Source: a virus
IMG/VR virus record: IMGVR_UViG_3300042906_000857
Coordinates: 67,297 to 131,296 of that record
DNA length: 64,000 nt
Direction: 5' to 3' (one strand)
Below the pieces are notes generated by a model that was not told the origin of the DNA, ran no database searches, and saw only the letters and a program-made list of their open reading frames with translations. Positions 29,709 through 37,681 of this stretch are shown here, in pieces; the stretch's first letter is position 1, and the number at the start of each line of letters is the position of its first letter. A program made the position numbers and the translations under genes.

Positions 29709-29714
29709 GAGCCC
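29690..29714 (-). terminator. Rho-independent terminator of the hsp20 unit
   Basis: GGGCTCT/AGAGCCC stem with a TGAC loop followed by T7 on the minus strand. It ends transcription from hsp20 and the two micro-ORFs. Confidence 0.85.
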
Positions 29715-29724
29715 CTTTAAATTA

Positions 29725-29790
29725 TTACCGAAACTTGTCCGGATAATTTAATCGTTCCCATTCATCATCGGATACTGGCCACCAGTTCAT
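29725..29790 (-). CDS. 21-residue micro-ORF
   Basis: It starts at 29790 with ATGA overlap of the upstream stop and encodes MNWWPVSDDEWERLNYPDKF plus Arg. The Trp/Asp-rich composition and translational coupling suggest a real micropeptide, but its size makes this uncertain. Confidence 0.45.
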   Translation of the reverse strand: MNWWPVSDDEWERLNYPDKFR

Positions 29791-29957
29791 GTTGGCCATC
29801 CATGTAAACGTTGTAGGTTTATTTGTTCAAACCTGCGTTGAAGATAGTCAATGTCTTCCACAGTCTTAGGATTGTTAGAAACAATGTATGCTTCTAACGC
29901 TGATCCGTAAGTCTGTGGTTTACCAAAGTTCCGTAAGAACTTGGATAAGAATTTCAT
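29787..29957 (-). CDS. 56-residue small ORF after hsp20
   Basis: It starts at 29957, its ATG overlapping the hsp20 TGA (ATGA), and encodes a basic N-terminus (KFLSKFLRNFGKPQTYGSAL) and a helical AYIVSNNPKTVEDIDYLQRR segment. Three consecutive coupled genes (hsp20, this, the micro-ORF) end at the terminator at 29690. Function is unknown. Confidence 0.6.
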   Translation of the reverse strand: MKFLSKFLRNFGKPQTYGSALEAYIVSNNPKTVEDIDYLQRRFEQINLQRLHGWPT

Positions 29958-30409
29958 TTCTCATCCTTTTCTTTCACAACGATTTTCTTGATTGCATCTT
30001 GGCCTTTGACCATGTTTGCTAACCAAATCTTTAACATTCCATTGGTCATTTCAGCATTTTCAATTTCAATTTTGTCATTGAGTTTGAATTCACGGCTGAA
30101 ATTACGATTGGCGATACCTTTGAAGATAAAGTTTTTATCGTCTAGTTCTTCATCTTGAGTATTACCTTTCACAACCAATTTGTTACCTTCTAGTGTAACT
30201 TCAATATCAGATTTGCCGAAGCCAGCAACAGCGATTTCGATAACGAACTTGTTATCTTTGATCTGCTTGATATTGTATGGAGGGTAAGAAACGGTCTTGG
30301 CGACTGTCTTTGCCATGTCTTGTAGGTCTTTGAACATATCTTCATAACCTACTGCGAATGGATCAAACTTGTGGAAGTCGAATAAACCAGGTAGTTGTAG
30401 CTTTGTCAT
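29954..30409 (-). CDS. hsp20: Small heat-shock protein (Hsp20/IbpA family)
   Basis: This 151-residue protein has an alpha-crystallin domain at about 45-145, including NKFVIEIAVAGFGKSDIEVTLEGNKLVVKG and the family's AxxxNGML signature as AEMTNGMLKI. It is an ATP-independent holdase, common in aquatic T4-like phages, and probably protects virion or replication proteins. It has its own consensus promoter and a roughly 145-nt structured leader that hides the ribosome site, so heat-controlled translation is likely. Confidence 0.95.
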   Translation of the reverse strand: MTKLQLPGLFDFHKFDPFAVGYEDMFKDLQDMAKTVAKTVSYPPYNIKQIKDNKFVIEIAVAGFGKSDIEVTLEGNKLVVKGNTQDEELDDKNFIFKGIANRNFSREFKLNDKIEIENAEMTNGMLKIWLANMVKGQDAIKKIVVKEKDEK

Positions 30410-30554
30410 AATTGCTCCTTAATAAGCGAGTTTTTAAAATTGCAACCCCGAAGGCATTGCATAAAATCCAGGTTACCTTATCTGGTCCGAACTTTCGTGC
30501 CGGAGGTGTAATTACACGGACGCCTTTTACCGTAGCATCTAACGGCCCTAAGGT
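30410..30554 (-). promoter_or_regulatory. ROSE-like RNA thermometer in the hsp20 5'UTR
   Basis: The last hairpin pairs CUC(G)CUU with the Shine-Dalgarno AAGGAG across an AUU loop, with a single bulged G. It contains UCGCU, matching the UYGCU signature of ROSE thermometers. Upstream are a UUCG-capped hairpin closed by UGCAA/UUGCA, a CCAG/CTGG hairpin and the palindrome GTGTAATTACAC. Confidence 0.7.
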
Positions 30555-30560
30555 GGGCCT

Positions 30561-30589
30561 ATTATATCTTTATTTATATTGGGTGTCAA
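30561..30589 (-). promoter_or_regulatory. hsp20 promoter with embedded late box
   Basis: TTGACA (30589-30584), 17 bp, TATAAT (30566-30561). The spacer contains an exact TATAAATA (30578-30571), so early and late recognition sites are superimposed. The -35 overlaps the regA stop codon. Confidence 0.75.
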
Positions 30590-30993
30590 CCGTTTTGTGG
30601 TTTTTTACCAATATTATATTTTGGTACCAATTGCCAGTCTGATTTTTCTTTATGTGAAATGATCTTCACTTGAGATAGAAAGATTGGTACTGGAACTTCA
30701 GTTTGTTTTTTGTCAACAATCTTAACTAAGCCCCAATCTTCCAACAGATTTACAATAGCATTTCTGCGTGATAGGTCATTCTCAGTTAAATCAGTTTCTT
30801 TACCATCAAGAGCAAATAACTCTTTGAAGTGAACTATGTAATATTTACCACGTTTGTGTAGAATATGGCAAGATTGATACAGTGTATTGTCCTTCTTGGA
30901 AGCAACACCGATACGTGTTAACGTTTCACGTACCTTCAAAAAATCATCACTTTCTTCTAATAATACCTCAACTAGATCCTTAATTTCAATCAT
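30586..30993 (-). CDS. regA: RegA translational repressor
   Basis: This 135-residue protein is clearly T4 RegA-like: FLKVRETLTRIGVASKKDNTLYQSCHILHKRGKYYIVHFKEL, then LLEDWGLVKIV and WQLVPKYNIG. It binds ribosome sites of early phage mRNAs and represses their translation. It sits at its usual place after gp62, overlapping that gene's stop by 4 nt. Slightly longer than T4 RegA (122). Confidence 0.95.
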   Translation of the reverse strand: MIEIKDLVEVLLEESDDFLKVRETLTRIGVASKKDNTLYQSCHILHKRGKYYIVHFKELFALDGKETDLTENDLSRRNAIVNLLEDWGLVKIVDKKQTEVPVPIFLSQVKIISHKEKSDWQLVPKYNIGKKPQNG

Positions 30994-31364
30994 TTCATTC
31001 CGCCTTTAATTGTTTTTATTTTTATTTCAGCGATTTGTTCATCTGTAAGAATACGTAGAGCATCTTTTGCTTTTTGGTTTGAATAACCAAAATAAGTCTT
31101 TACAGATTCAATATCAACATCTCTATTAGACTTCTGCCACGGTTGGTACGTCCGTTTCATAGGTCTGATATTATTTAGAAGATACTGGTATTGCATGTCA
31201 GGATCAAGTCCTGGCCACATATTCATTTCATTTGAATACAATACACAATCTACATGATAGGATAAAGAACGATTAATGAGGAATGGTTTATATTCTTTGA
31301 AGTTTAATTCATCAACGGGTTTCTTTTTGTGTAGTAATAAATCTACAAATTCGAATGGTGTCAT
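30990..31364 (-). CDS. 62: Clamp-loader small subunit gp62
   Basis: This 124-residue protein begins TPFEFVDLLLHKKKPVDEL and contains NMWPGLDPDMQYQYLLNNIRP, a pattern of T4-like gp62 proteins. It is shorter than T4 gp62 (187). It pairs with the gp44 ATPase to load gp45. Position between gp44 and regA with 4-nt overlaps on both sides supports the assignment. Confidence 0.9.
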   Translation of the reverse strand: MTPFEFVDLLLHKKKPVDELNFKEYKPFLINRSLSYHVDCVLYSNEMNMWPGLDPDMQYQYLLNNIRPMKRTYQPWQKSNRDVDIESVKTYFGYSNQKAKDALRILTDEQIAEIKIKTIKGGMK

Positions 31365-32293
31365 TTGAATTCACATTCCACCATGATTTCTGTAAGACAG
31401 GCAATGAGATTAATCTCGTGGTCTGCTACGAATGCTGCTTGGTATTGATACTTAGCAAGAATTAGAACCAATTGTGGAACTGAATTAGGTTTAAGAATCT
31501 CATACAATGCATCATAGATGTTTCTAAAGATACGTGTTTGGTCATTATCCAAGTTCATTGTAACCCATTTACGGCAGGCTGCAAAGTCTTTACCTTTTAA
31601 GGATTTAGTGAGTTCTTCCATTCGAATATCAGAAACAGATGCAAGGATGCCATGGTCAATACTTCCAGAGATTCCATAACGTTGCAATTCATTTAGAATA
31701 CGGCGATTGTCAGGAAAGTGTTTAGTGATAACCGCAGCAACAACATCTTTACTGTACGTGATGTTCTCTTGTGTTAGAATATATTCCACACGTTTGAAGA
31801 AAGCGGATGCCATCTTGGCTTTGCTGCCATTGGCCTTGAAATCAATTACTGTACAACGTGAATGAATCGGATCAATAATACGATTTTTAAAGTTACAAGT
31901 AAAAATGAAAGAACAATTCTCTGCATATTCTTCAATACCTGCACGTAAGATTGCCTGAGCGTTTGGTGTTAGATAGTCTGCCTCATCCAAGATGATGACC
32001 TTACGACCACCGGTGAGTGACATTGACGAAGCATAGTTCTTGATTTTGATACGAATTGTATCTACACCATTTTCATCCGAGCCATTGATGATAATGTAAT
32101 CACAACCAACCTGTTCACAAAGAGCTCGTGCAACAGTGGTCTTACCCACACCTGCGGAACCTGCAAACAATAGATTGGGAATCTTATTTTGGTTTACAAA
32201 TTCCTGGAAGGTATTTTTAAGACCTTCTGGTAGAATACAATCCTCAATAGTTTTAGGACGGTACTTCTCTACCCATAACATATGTTCTGACAT
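31361..32293 (-). CDS. 44: Clamp-loader ATPase gp44
   Basis: This 310-residue AAA+ protein has Walker A GSAGVGKT (45-52), Walker B VIILDEADYL near 98-107, sensor 1 FTCNF and an SRC arginine-finger motif (HSRCTVIDF). It opens with the typical LWVEKYRPKTIEDCILP. It uses ATP to open and load the gp45 sliding clamp together with gp62. Confidence 0.96.
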   Translation of the reverse strand: MSEHMLWVEKYRPKTIEDCILPEGLKNTFQEFVNQNKIPNLLFAGSAGVGKTTVARALCEQVGCDYIIINGSDENGVDTIRIKIKNYASSMSLTGGRKVIILDEADYLTPNAQAILRAGIEEYAENCSFIFTCNFKNRIIDPIHSRCTVIDFKANGSKAKMASAFFKRVEYILTQENITYSKDVVAAVITKHFPDNRRILNELQRYGISGSIDHGILASVSDIRMEELTKSLKGKDFAACRKWVTMNLDNDQTRIFRNIYDALYEILKPNSVPQLVLILAKYQYQAAFVADHEINLIACLTEIMVECEFK

Positions 32294-32323
32294 TCAAATT
32301 CTCCATAATATAATAAAATCAAA

Positions 32324-32341
32324 CCGGTAGTGCGAAACCGG
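32324..32341 (-). terminator. Weak hairpin between dsbA-like gene and gp44
   Basis: CCGGT/ACCGG stem followed on the minus strand by a T-rich TTTGATTTTATT. It may be an attenuator that lowers gp44/62 expression relative to gp45. Confidence 0.4.
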
Positions 32342-32348
32342 CGGTTCG

Positions 32349-32624
32349 TTATTTAATGTCGTTCATACTCTCAAACAAGGCTTCAAACTCTTTGGATTCT
32401 GCAACCTCAGTCTGGAATGAATTCTTAAACTGAGTCTTTGCCATACGTTTGATAATCTTTTTAGGAATTTTTAATTCTTCATTTGATACTTCAATAATGT
32501 CCTTGATAGCCTGATTGTTGGAATCATTGCGTTGCATATGCAATACAACTTCTTCAATATAACCTTTAAGTTGTTTTAATTGTACATCATCAAAAGAACC
32601 GAACAATGTATTAACTTTGGTCAT
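32349..32624 (-). CDS. DsbA-like small late-promoter/dsDNA-binding protein, putative
   Basis: I start at the ATG at 32624 (MTKVNTLFGSFDD, 91 residues), just after the gp45 stop; longer frames overlap gp45. The C-terminal half (IEVSNEELKIPKKIIKRMAKTQFKNSFQTEVAESKEFEALF) resembles the C-terminus of T4 DsbA (89 residues). It could bind DNA or the clamp during late transcription. The match is by eye, so the assignment is tentative. Confidence 0.6.
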   Translation of the reverse strand: MTKVNTLFGSFDDVQLKQLKGYIEEVVLHMQRNDSNNQAIKDIIEVSNEELKIPKKIIKRMAKTQFKNSFQTEVAESKEFEALFESMNDIK

Positions 32625-32625
32625 A

Positions 32626-33306
32626 TTATACTCCGCTGAAAGAAAGGTCTGAATCTTTAGATTCGATTGCGATCCAATATTGAATATCTTCTTTTGTATT
32701 TTTGAAAGATGATAAACCTTTGCTGCACAATTGAACACTGTAAGAACCTGGAAGCATCTTAAAGTTTTCAGTTAAGAATACTGCTTTGAATTTCTTACCA
32801 TTGCCATCAGAAATTTCTGTGGAGTTTGTGTGTGAAGAATTGTCTTTAGGATCAAAAGATGTGATTGAAATCTTTTCACCATCAGATTCAATTGCAATGT
32901 TAGGTGATTGTAAAACACTTGCACTCTTTAGAATGGAACTCAAGTCATCCTCGGTCAAGGTAAACTCAACATCAACTGATGGTAGAGTCAACTCTTTTTC
33001 TGGAGGTGTAACAATCATGTTCTTGGCTGTCTTACGATATTTAATCTTGCTGTGTTTATTTTTAAAAATAACATTCAAGGAATCGAATTCTAACTCAACA
33101 TCCTTATTCAAGGAATGTACTGAAAGGAATTGGTTCAAATCATAGATACAGAAATCATCTGTAAACTCATCTTTAACGGACGCTTTTGCAAGAACCGTTT
33201 TAGTTGAAGAAATGGTTGTAAGGCTTTTACCTTTTTTAAACTCAATACCTGGATTGATGTTCGCAAAGTTTTTCAAGACCGCAAGGGTCTCATTAGTTAG
33301 TTTCAT
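32626..33306 (-). CDS. 45: Sliding clamp gp45
   Basis: This 226-residue processivity clamp begins MKLTNETLAVLKNFANINPGIEFKKG and contains CIYDLNQFLSVHSL, both typical of T4 gp45. It tethers gp43 and activates late transcription through gp55. It overlaps the dNMP kinase gene by 14 nt and has its own promoter inside that gene (33357-33330). Confidence 0.95.
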   Translation of the reverse strand: MKLTNETLAVLKNFANINPGIEFKKGKSLTTISSTKTVLAKASVKDEFTDDFCIYDLNQFLSVHSLNKDVELEFDSLNVIFKNKHSKIKYRKTAKNMIVTPPEKELTLPSVDVEFTLTEDDLSSILKSASVLQSPNIAIESDGEKISITSFDPKDNSSHTNSTEISDGNGKKFKAVFLTENFKMLPGSYSVQLCSKGLSSFKNTKEDIQYWIAIESKDSDLSFSGV

Positions 33307-33964
33307 GATATACTCCGTTTAATTCACTCATTATACTCGAACCATAAGATTTGGCAAGGCATTTAATGAGGTTTGTTTTCAAGTCTTCCAGTGTTCCTAC
33401 GTTATCAATCTGGTGGTCAATAGTACCACCAAGCCAACGCCATTCAGATTCATGTACACCGGATTTTTGCAGCATAAACTGCTCAGCTTTATTATCACCG
33501 TTGTTAGCATAACCAGCAATATCGTACCAGTGAGGTGTAATACCACGTTGTACTTCAATTAAGATGCCATTGTTATTAGTAACAAAATCCATTTCATTTC
33601 TGAAACGAACATCTGTGATTACAAAGTTTTCATTAGGATTAGATGCAATGTATTTTTTGAGTTTTATAACCCAAAATTGTTTGTGGAATACATCACGTCC
33701 AACTTCTGTGCCCATTAGTTGTAAGGCCAACCTTGGAGTAAACTCTTTACCAAATTCTTTAGACCAGAATTCGTCAGGTTTTTCTCGCCACTGTCTTGAT
33801 TGTTCCGTATCACCTTCTAACAGATGACGAGGCCAATCAAACATTTCAGCGGCAACATCCTTAACACCTTTAGCAAAACTCAACGGAGTAAAGCCAAGTG
33901 TTTTAAGAATGTCGCCGGCTGTGCCTTTACCTGAACCAATGAATCCAAGTAAACCAACAATCAT
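33293..33964 (-). CDS. 1: Deoxynucleoside monophosphate kinase (T4 gp1-like)
   Basis: This 223-residue protein has a P-loop GFIGSGKGT (7-15) and FVITDVRFRNEMDFV, with the DVRFxNE motif of T4 gp1 and related dNMP kinases. It also has LALQLMGTEVGRDVF near residue 80-95. It phosphorylates dGMP, dTMP and modified dCMP in T4; substrate range here is unknown. Its end overlaps the start of gp45. Confidence 0.9.
   Translation of the reverse strand: MIVGLLGFIGSGKGTAGDILKTLGFTPLSFAKGVKDVAAEMFDWPRHLLEGDTEQSRQWREKPDEFWSKEFGKEFTPRLALQLMGTEVGRDVFHKQFWVIKLKKYIASNPNENFVITDVRFRNEMDFVTNNNGILIEVQRGITPHWYDIAGYANNGDNKAEQFMLQKSGVHESEWRWLGGTIDHQIDNVGTLEDLKTNLIKCLAKSYGSSIMSELNGVYHETN
33330..33357 (-). promoter_or_regulatory. 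Promoter of the gp45 operon
   Basis: TTGCCA (33357-33352), 16 bp, TATAAT (33335-33330), inside the 3-prime end of the dNMP kinase gene. Expected start near 33323, 17 nt before the gp45 ATG. Confidence 0.65.
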
Positions 33965-34782
33965 TACATTTCTCCGACAAAATTTGCCACTGCTGGCATA
34001 TCACCCTTGAAGTGGTATGTACCGATGTGGTCTGTACGCATCCAAGGACACAACCAAATTGATCCACCCATTTTACGCCACAATTGACAGAACATATAAT
34101 CTTCTGATAAGTAACGGTCAGAACCACCACCTGTTGCAGAATCAACAGTGTCAATCAATGTATCAAAGTATGCATGAATGTAACGAGAACCATCGAAGTG
34201 TGCTTGTCCTACGTGGTCTGGTTTGTAACGTAACTGCGGATATGCAGCTGCGAATTTTGGAAACACATCACGGTTAACCAACATCAAACCTGTACCAATT
34301 TCTAGAACTTCTAGTGGTTCGGACACGCTGAATTTATCTGTGCCTTTAACTGGATTAAAAACATAATCACCAGTAACAGTTTCAAGTAAACCAACATCAA
34401 TGTCAGGATTCTTTTCAATGGCCTTTTTCACTGAACGCCATTTGATGGCTTTCTTAGGATAAGGTGCACCGATAACATCTTTGTCCATGGCAAGAAGTGC
34501 AATAATGTCTTGTGGATTAAAGTGAATGTCTGCATCGATAAACAAAAGATGTGTACATTCAGAACGGTTAATGAACTCATCAACCAGATAGTTTCTAGCA
34601 CGAGTAATTAAAGACTCGTTGAAAAGAAATGAGAATTTCACTTGTACACCATATTGCATACACAATGCTTGCAAATCAAGACATGCCTTAGCATATAGTC
34701 CGTGATTCATTCCACCATACATTGGTGTTGCAACGAAAATACTTTTCTTTTGAAGTTCCTCTTTTTTAATTGAAATTTCCAT
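33964..34782 (-). CDS. GT-A-fold glycosyltransferase-like protein
   Basis: This 272-residue protein has IFVATPMYGGMNHGLYAKA near the N-terminus, NESLITRARNYLVDEF and then HLLFIDADIHFNP (about 83-95), with DAD as the metal-binding DxD. It has conserved Trp/His segments near the C-terminus (WLCPWMRTDHIGTYHF). I recall similar genes next to replication genes in other aquatic T4-like phages. The sugar and acceptor are unknown, and DNA glucosylation cannot be claimed. It shares one base with the kinase start. Confidence 0.7.
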   Translation of the reverse strand: MEISIKKEELQKKSIFVATPMYGGMNHGLYAKACLDLQALCMQYGVQVKFSFLFNESLITRARNYLVDEFINRSECTHLLFIDADIHFNPQDIIALLAMDKDVIGAPYPKKAIKWRSVKKAIEKNPDIDVGLLETVTGDYVFNPVKGTDKFSVSEPLEVLEIGTGLMLVNRDVFPKFAAAYPQLRYKPDHVGQAHFDGSRYIHAYFDTLIDTVDSATGGGSDRYLSEDYMFCQLWRKMGGSIWLCPWMRTDHIGTYHFKGDMPAVANFVGEM

Positions 34783-34794
34783 TATCTCTCCAAA

Positions 34795-34832
34795 AATAAA
34801 AAAAAGGGGAGAACCACCGATGGTGGTCTCCC
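34795..34832 (-). terminator. Strong rho-independent terminator
   Basis: GGGGAGACCACC/GGTGGTTCTCCCC hairpin followed by T8 on the minus strand, directly after the wHTH gene. It insulates that gene from the glycosyltransferase gene. Confidence 0.9.
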
Positions 34833-34845
34833 CAGCAATTACCGA

Positions 34846-35118
34846 TTAAGCAGTGAAGCTGTAACCAGTTTTAAGTGCAGCACGAACCATAGCTTTGGTT
34901 GGTGTACCCATACGATAAACGGAAACTTTAGTACCATCACCACGAGTTTTGGTGTTAGTATAGATAACGTTACCTTCTTGACGCAATTCATCAATACGTG
35001 CAGACACGTTGGTGATGCCGAAGCGAGCACGAGCTTGTGCCACAGAAAGAGTGTTGTAACCCTCAGACTTGGTCAAGTAGTTAAGGATTTTGGCTTTAGC
35101 GGATAGTTTTGTGTTCAT
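34846..35118 (-). CDS. Winged-helix DNA-binding protein
   Basis: I choose the ATG at 35118 (MNTKLSAKAKILNYLTKSEG, 90 residues), which has a TAGGAG ribosome site; a longer start has none. The segment LSVAQARARFGITNVSARIDELRQEGNVIY is a winged helix-turn-helix. A lone gene between a TTGACA/TATGAT promoter (35200-35172) and a strong terminator suggests high independent early expression. It may regulate phage or host transcription, or bind DNA structurally. Confidence 0.85.
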   Translation of the reverse strand: MNTKLSAKAKILNYLTKSEGYNTLSVAQARARFGITNVSARIDELRQEGNVIYTNTKTRGDGTKVSVYRMGTPTKAMVRAALKTGYSFTA

Positions 35119-35171
35119 ATGAACTCCTAATAATAAATTAAAACAATGTCTTGCAATCAGCAAGTACTCAC

Positions 35172-35200
35172 ATCATATCATTATATAGTGTGTGTGTCAA
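35172..35200 (-). promoter_or_regulatory. Promoter of the wHTH gene
   Basis: TTGACA (35200-35195), 17 bp, TATGAT (35177-35172); leader about 47 nt. Confidence 0.75.
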
Positions 35201-35221
35201 GCATATTTACGGTATACTTGT

Positions 35222-36343
35222 TTATGTACCAAATTTAAAGACTTTGGTAACATTCACCCCAACAGGATTACCATTTTTATCAACGATAGTTTCCTCATTG
35301 GGATTTCCTCCTTTAGATGGATCCGGATTTAATAAGCACGGTAACCATCCTTTATTCTTAAATGGAATTTTTTCAATAATTTCTTCCACAGATTTTTTTA
35401 AACCAAATTGTTGCATAATGGTTTGAATCCATTCCGCCTCATCATATACAGCAGATTTAAATTCTTCTTCCCATTCTTTGCGTTGGTCGTATAATGCTGG
35501 TGCTTGTTTTGGCTTAGAAAGGAAAAAATGAAATTCAATATCTTGAAATCCATACTTCTTGATTAATTTTTTTGCACCGGCAAAAGATGTGATTGGATTG
35601 GAATAAGGAGGAATATAACCCAACTTATTTGTTTTTGCATGATTCGCATCACCTTTGTAAGGAATATTAAACTTCTTTGCAGCTTCAGATGTTGAATTTA
35701 AGCCTTCGCCACAATGATATGTTAATAAATTTGAATATTGTGATTTGTGGCCACGAATCAAATCGAAGATTGATTTTCTTTCTTTTTTGGATTTATCAGC
35801 AGCAACCACATCAATAAACCAAACAATCTCATCATCATCATTACTAATTTCTGATGCATTAATGGCTTTTAATGTTTGCATAACAATATCGTTTTTCGTA
35901 TGCTGAGTTTTTGGAGTTTTTTGTTGGTTGCCGACACCATTAAACAATGTCTTAGCTAACGGAGAATCAAATTTATATACATCATATATCATATGAGTAA
36001 CATCTAGTTCTCTTAAAGATTGGTCTCTTGTGTGTCCAATTAAACCATCATATAATTCTTTGTTTTTTGGGTTTTGAACTAAAATAGGAGGATATTCTGT
36101 ATGAATAAATCCATTCAATTGAAAAGTAATTTTCATTTCTGAAGCATTTCCTTGAACGATTTTAAGTATTCGACTTTGATCCTCAATATAATATGTCACA
36201 CGATCCAAACCAATAATTTTTCGCTCAACAAAATGACATTGTTTTTGTATTTCTTTTGGCAAATTTGGCAAAGCCAAAAAATATGGATTTTTGCTAGGTG
36301 GGCAAAGTTTTAATGATGATTCTATATCTAAATGCAATTTCAT
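35222..36343 (-). CDS. ParB-like N-terminal domain protein, putative
   Basis: In this 373-residue protein the block PILVQNPKNKELYDGLIGHTRDQSLRELD (near 86-114) resembles the ParB/Srx-type core, where an (I/V)xDGxHR-like motif lies before a helix. The rest (a Lys-rich middle, FHFFLSKPKQAPALYDQRKEW, and a C-terminal KNGNPVGV) is not recognised. A restriction/nicking or DNA-binding role is possible. It is separated from its neighbour by a hairpin (36368-36388). It interrupts the usual T4-like core order and may be an acquired gene. Confidence 0.5.
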   Translation of the reverse strand: MKLHLDIESSLKLCPPSKNPYFLALPNLPKEIQKQCHFVERKIIGLDRVTYYIEDQSRILKIVQGNASEMKITFQLNGFIHTEYPPILVQNPKNKELYDGLIGHTRDQSLRELDVTHMIYDVYKFDSPLAKTLFNGVGNQQKTPKTQHTKNDIVMQTLKAINASEISNDDDEIVWFIDVVAADKSKKERKSIFDLIRGHKSQYSNLLTYHCGEGLNSTSEAAKKFNIPYKGDANHAKTNKLGYIPPYSNPITSFAGAKKLIKKYGFQDIEFHFFLSKPKQAPALYDQRKEWEEEFKSAVYDEAEWIQTIMQQFGLKKSVEEIIEKIPFKNKGWLPCLLNPDPSKGGNPNEETIVDKNGNPVGVNVTKVFKFGT

Positions 36344-36367
36344 TTAATTTTCCTTAATTCAGGTGTT

Positions 36368-36388
36368 GTAATATCACAGAGATATTAC
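36368..36388. promoter_or_regulatory. Perfect 8-bp inverted repeat
   Basis: GTAATATC-ACAGA-GATATTAC between the DruA-like gene and the ParB-like gene. No T-run follows on either strand, so it is more likely an operator or mRNA-stability hairpin than a terminator. Confidence 0.4.
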
Positions 36389-36409
36389 TGTTTGGTTTAA
36401 ATTATCAAA

Positions 36410-37681
36410 TTATCTGCCAACTTGTGGTAGATATTTTGCTTTAGTTTCCTCCCAGGACAAGTAAATCAAGTCATCATAGAACAAGGAGTCGTAGGAAACC
36501 GTGTTCTTCTTCTTCAACATTGATATACGACCTTTGGCATATTTGGTTTTCCAAATCTCCGTTAAGGTCTCCTCACTGGTATCAAATGATTTTACCAGTT
36601 CTTTGTCACCAATCTCTTTACGTAGATATTCGTTGGTGTTATCATAGAGGGGAGAAAAGTAGATGCCCCTCTGATGTTCTGTACGTATGAGCTCTTTGGG
36701 AATACCCAACTTACCATACGCAAAATTTAGTGTTCGATTTTTGTGGTCACGTTTAAGTGGAAGACCATTTGGTTTTTTGGATTCCCACCACTCGAAATAC
36801 TTCTCTGTGTAGTTTTCTTTTACCCAATCATATACCATTCTTAGAGTCTGTCTGGATGGTTCGAAAGCAACCGATCCAGATGAGAATCCCATTTTATTCC
36901 AATGCTCAAGACCATCATATTGAGACAAACCATTAGACTTGGTATTGCCATATAAAGAGGTTGTAGTGACGCCAGCAAGTGTATCTCCATATCGTACCTT
37001 CCAATCGTTTTGTACTGTGTCAGATAAACACAATAATGCCAATAATTTACCACCCATGTAATTATAACCAAGTGGTTGCAAAGGCACAATCGTAGAACCA
37101 ATTGCAGTATGGTTAATCATGTTGCCTGTAGTCTTTAAGTCTCGTGGCCAACCAATGGCTTTGTCTCGTGGAGTAAGGTCTAAGAAGTCGGATGAAATAC
37201 AAATGACACCAAGATACTTGTCCGTCTGTCCATCAATCACTGTGTAGAAAAGGTTACGGCCAATGTTGGAGTTGTTTTTCATTGTAGATGAAAATGTACG
37301 AACTGTGTTCCAAGTTTCGGCAAGGTCACCATTGGACAACTGCAAAATAGGACGTAGTTTCTGGTAATCATCAGGTGATTCTGGCATCCAAAACTTTGAT
37401 TTAACCTTTTCAATCAACTTGCTTTGGTTGATATCAATCAATTGAGTTTCATATCCTTCAAGTGTATTCAACTCACGAGTAGGATACTTCTCATGTACTT
37501 CACACCATTTCTGATACAATGTGTATTCACGCACATCCATCTTTGAAGCTTTGGACAAATCTGTAATGAGTCTTTGCTTTACTTCATCGGTGTCGATGTG
37601 AACGAAACGTTCAGGTTCATTTTCGATTTTCCATAAACGCCATTGTTCTTCAACGGAAGGAAATACTTTTTTTGTTGCCAT
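36410..37681 (-). CDS. DUF4338/DruA-like protein, paralogue 2
   Basis: This 423-residue protein shares with the 9247 gene the ordered blocks LGYNYMGGKLLALL (204-217), TTSLYGNTK (240-248) and SQYDGLEHW (253-261). It also has an upstream GRNLFYTVIDGQTDKYLGVI strand. Its N-terminal 130 residues are specific to this copy. The C-terminus is basic and tryptophan-rich (KKNTVSYDSLFYDDLIYLSWEE). It ends the transcription run gp47-gp46-deformylase. Function is unknown; DruA homology is by motif memory, not by search. Confidence 0.6.
   Translation of the reverse strand: MATKKVFPSVEEQWRLWKIENEPERFVHIDTDEVKQRLITDLSKASKMDVREYTLYQKWCEVHEKYPTRELNTLEGYETQLIDINQSKLIEKVKSKFWMPESPDDYQKLRPILQLSNGDLAETWNTVRTFSSTMKNNSNIGRNLFYTVIDGQTDKYLGVICISSDFLDLTPRDKAIGWPRDLKTTGNMINHTAIGSTIVPLQPLGYNYMGGKLLALLCLSDTVQNDWKVRYGDTLAGVTTTSLYGNTKSNGLSQYDGLEHWNKMGFSSGSVAFEPSRQTLRMVYDWVKENYTEKYFEWWESKKPNGLPLKRDHKNRTLNFAYGKLGIPKELIRTEHQRGIYFSPLYDNTNEYLRKEIGDKELVKSFDTSEETLTEIWKTKYAKGRISMLKKKNTVSYDSLFYDDLIYLSWEETKAKYLPQVGR

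Noticed and set aside
30412-30642. 76-codon plus-strand ORF in the hsp20 leader
   Set aside because: It overlaps the hsp20 leader and promoter on the opposite strand and has no family or ribosome-site support.
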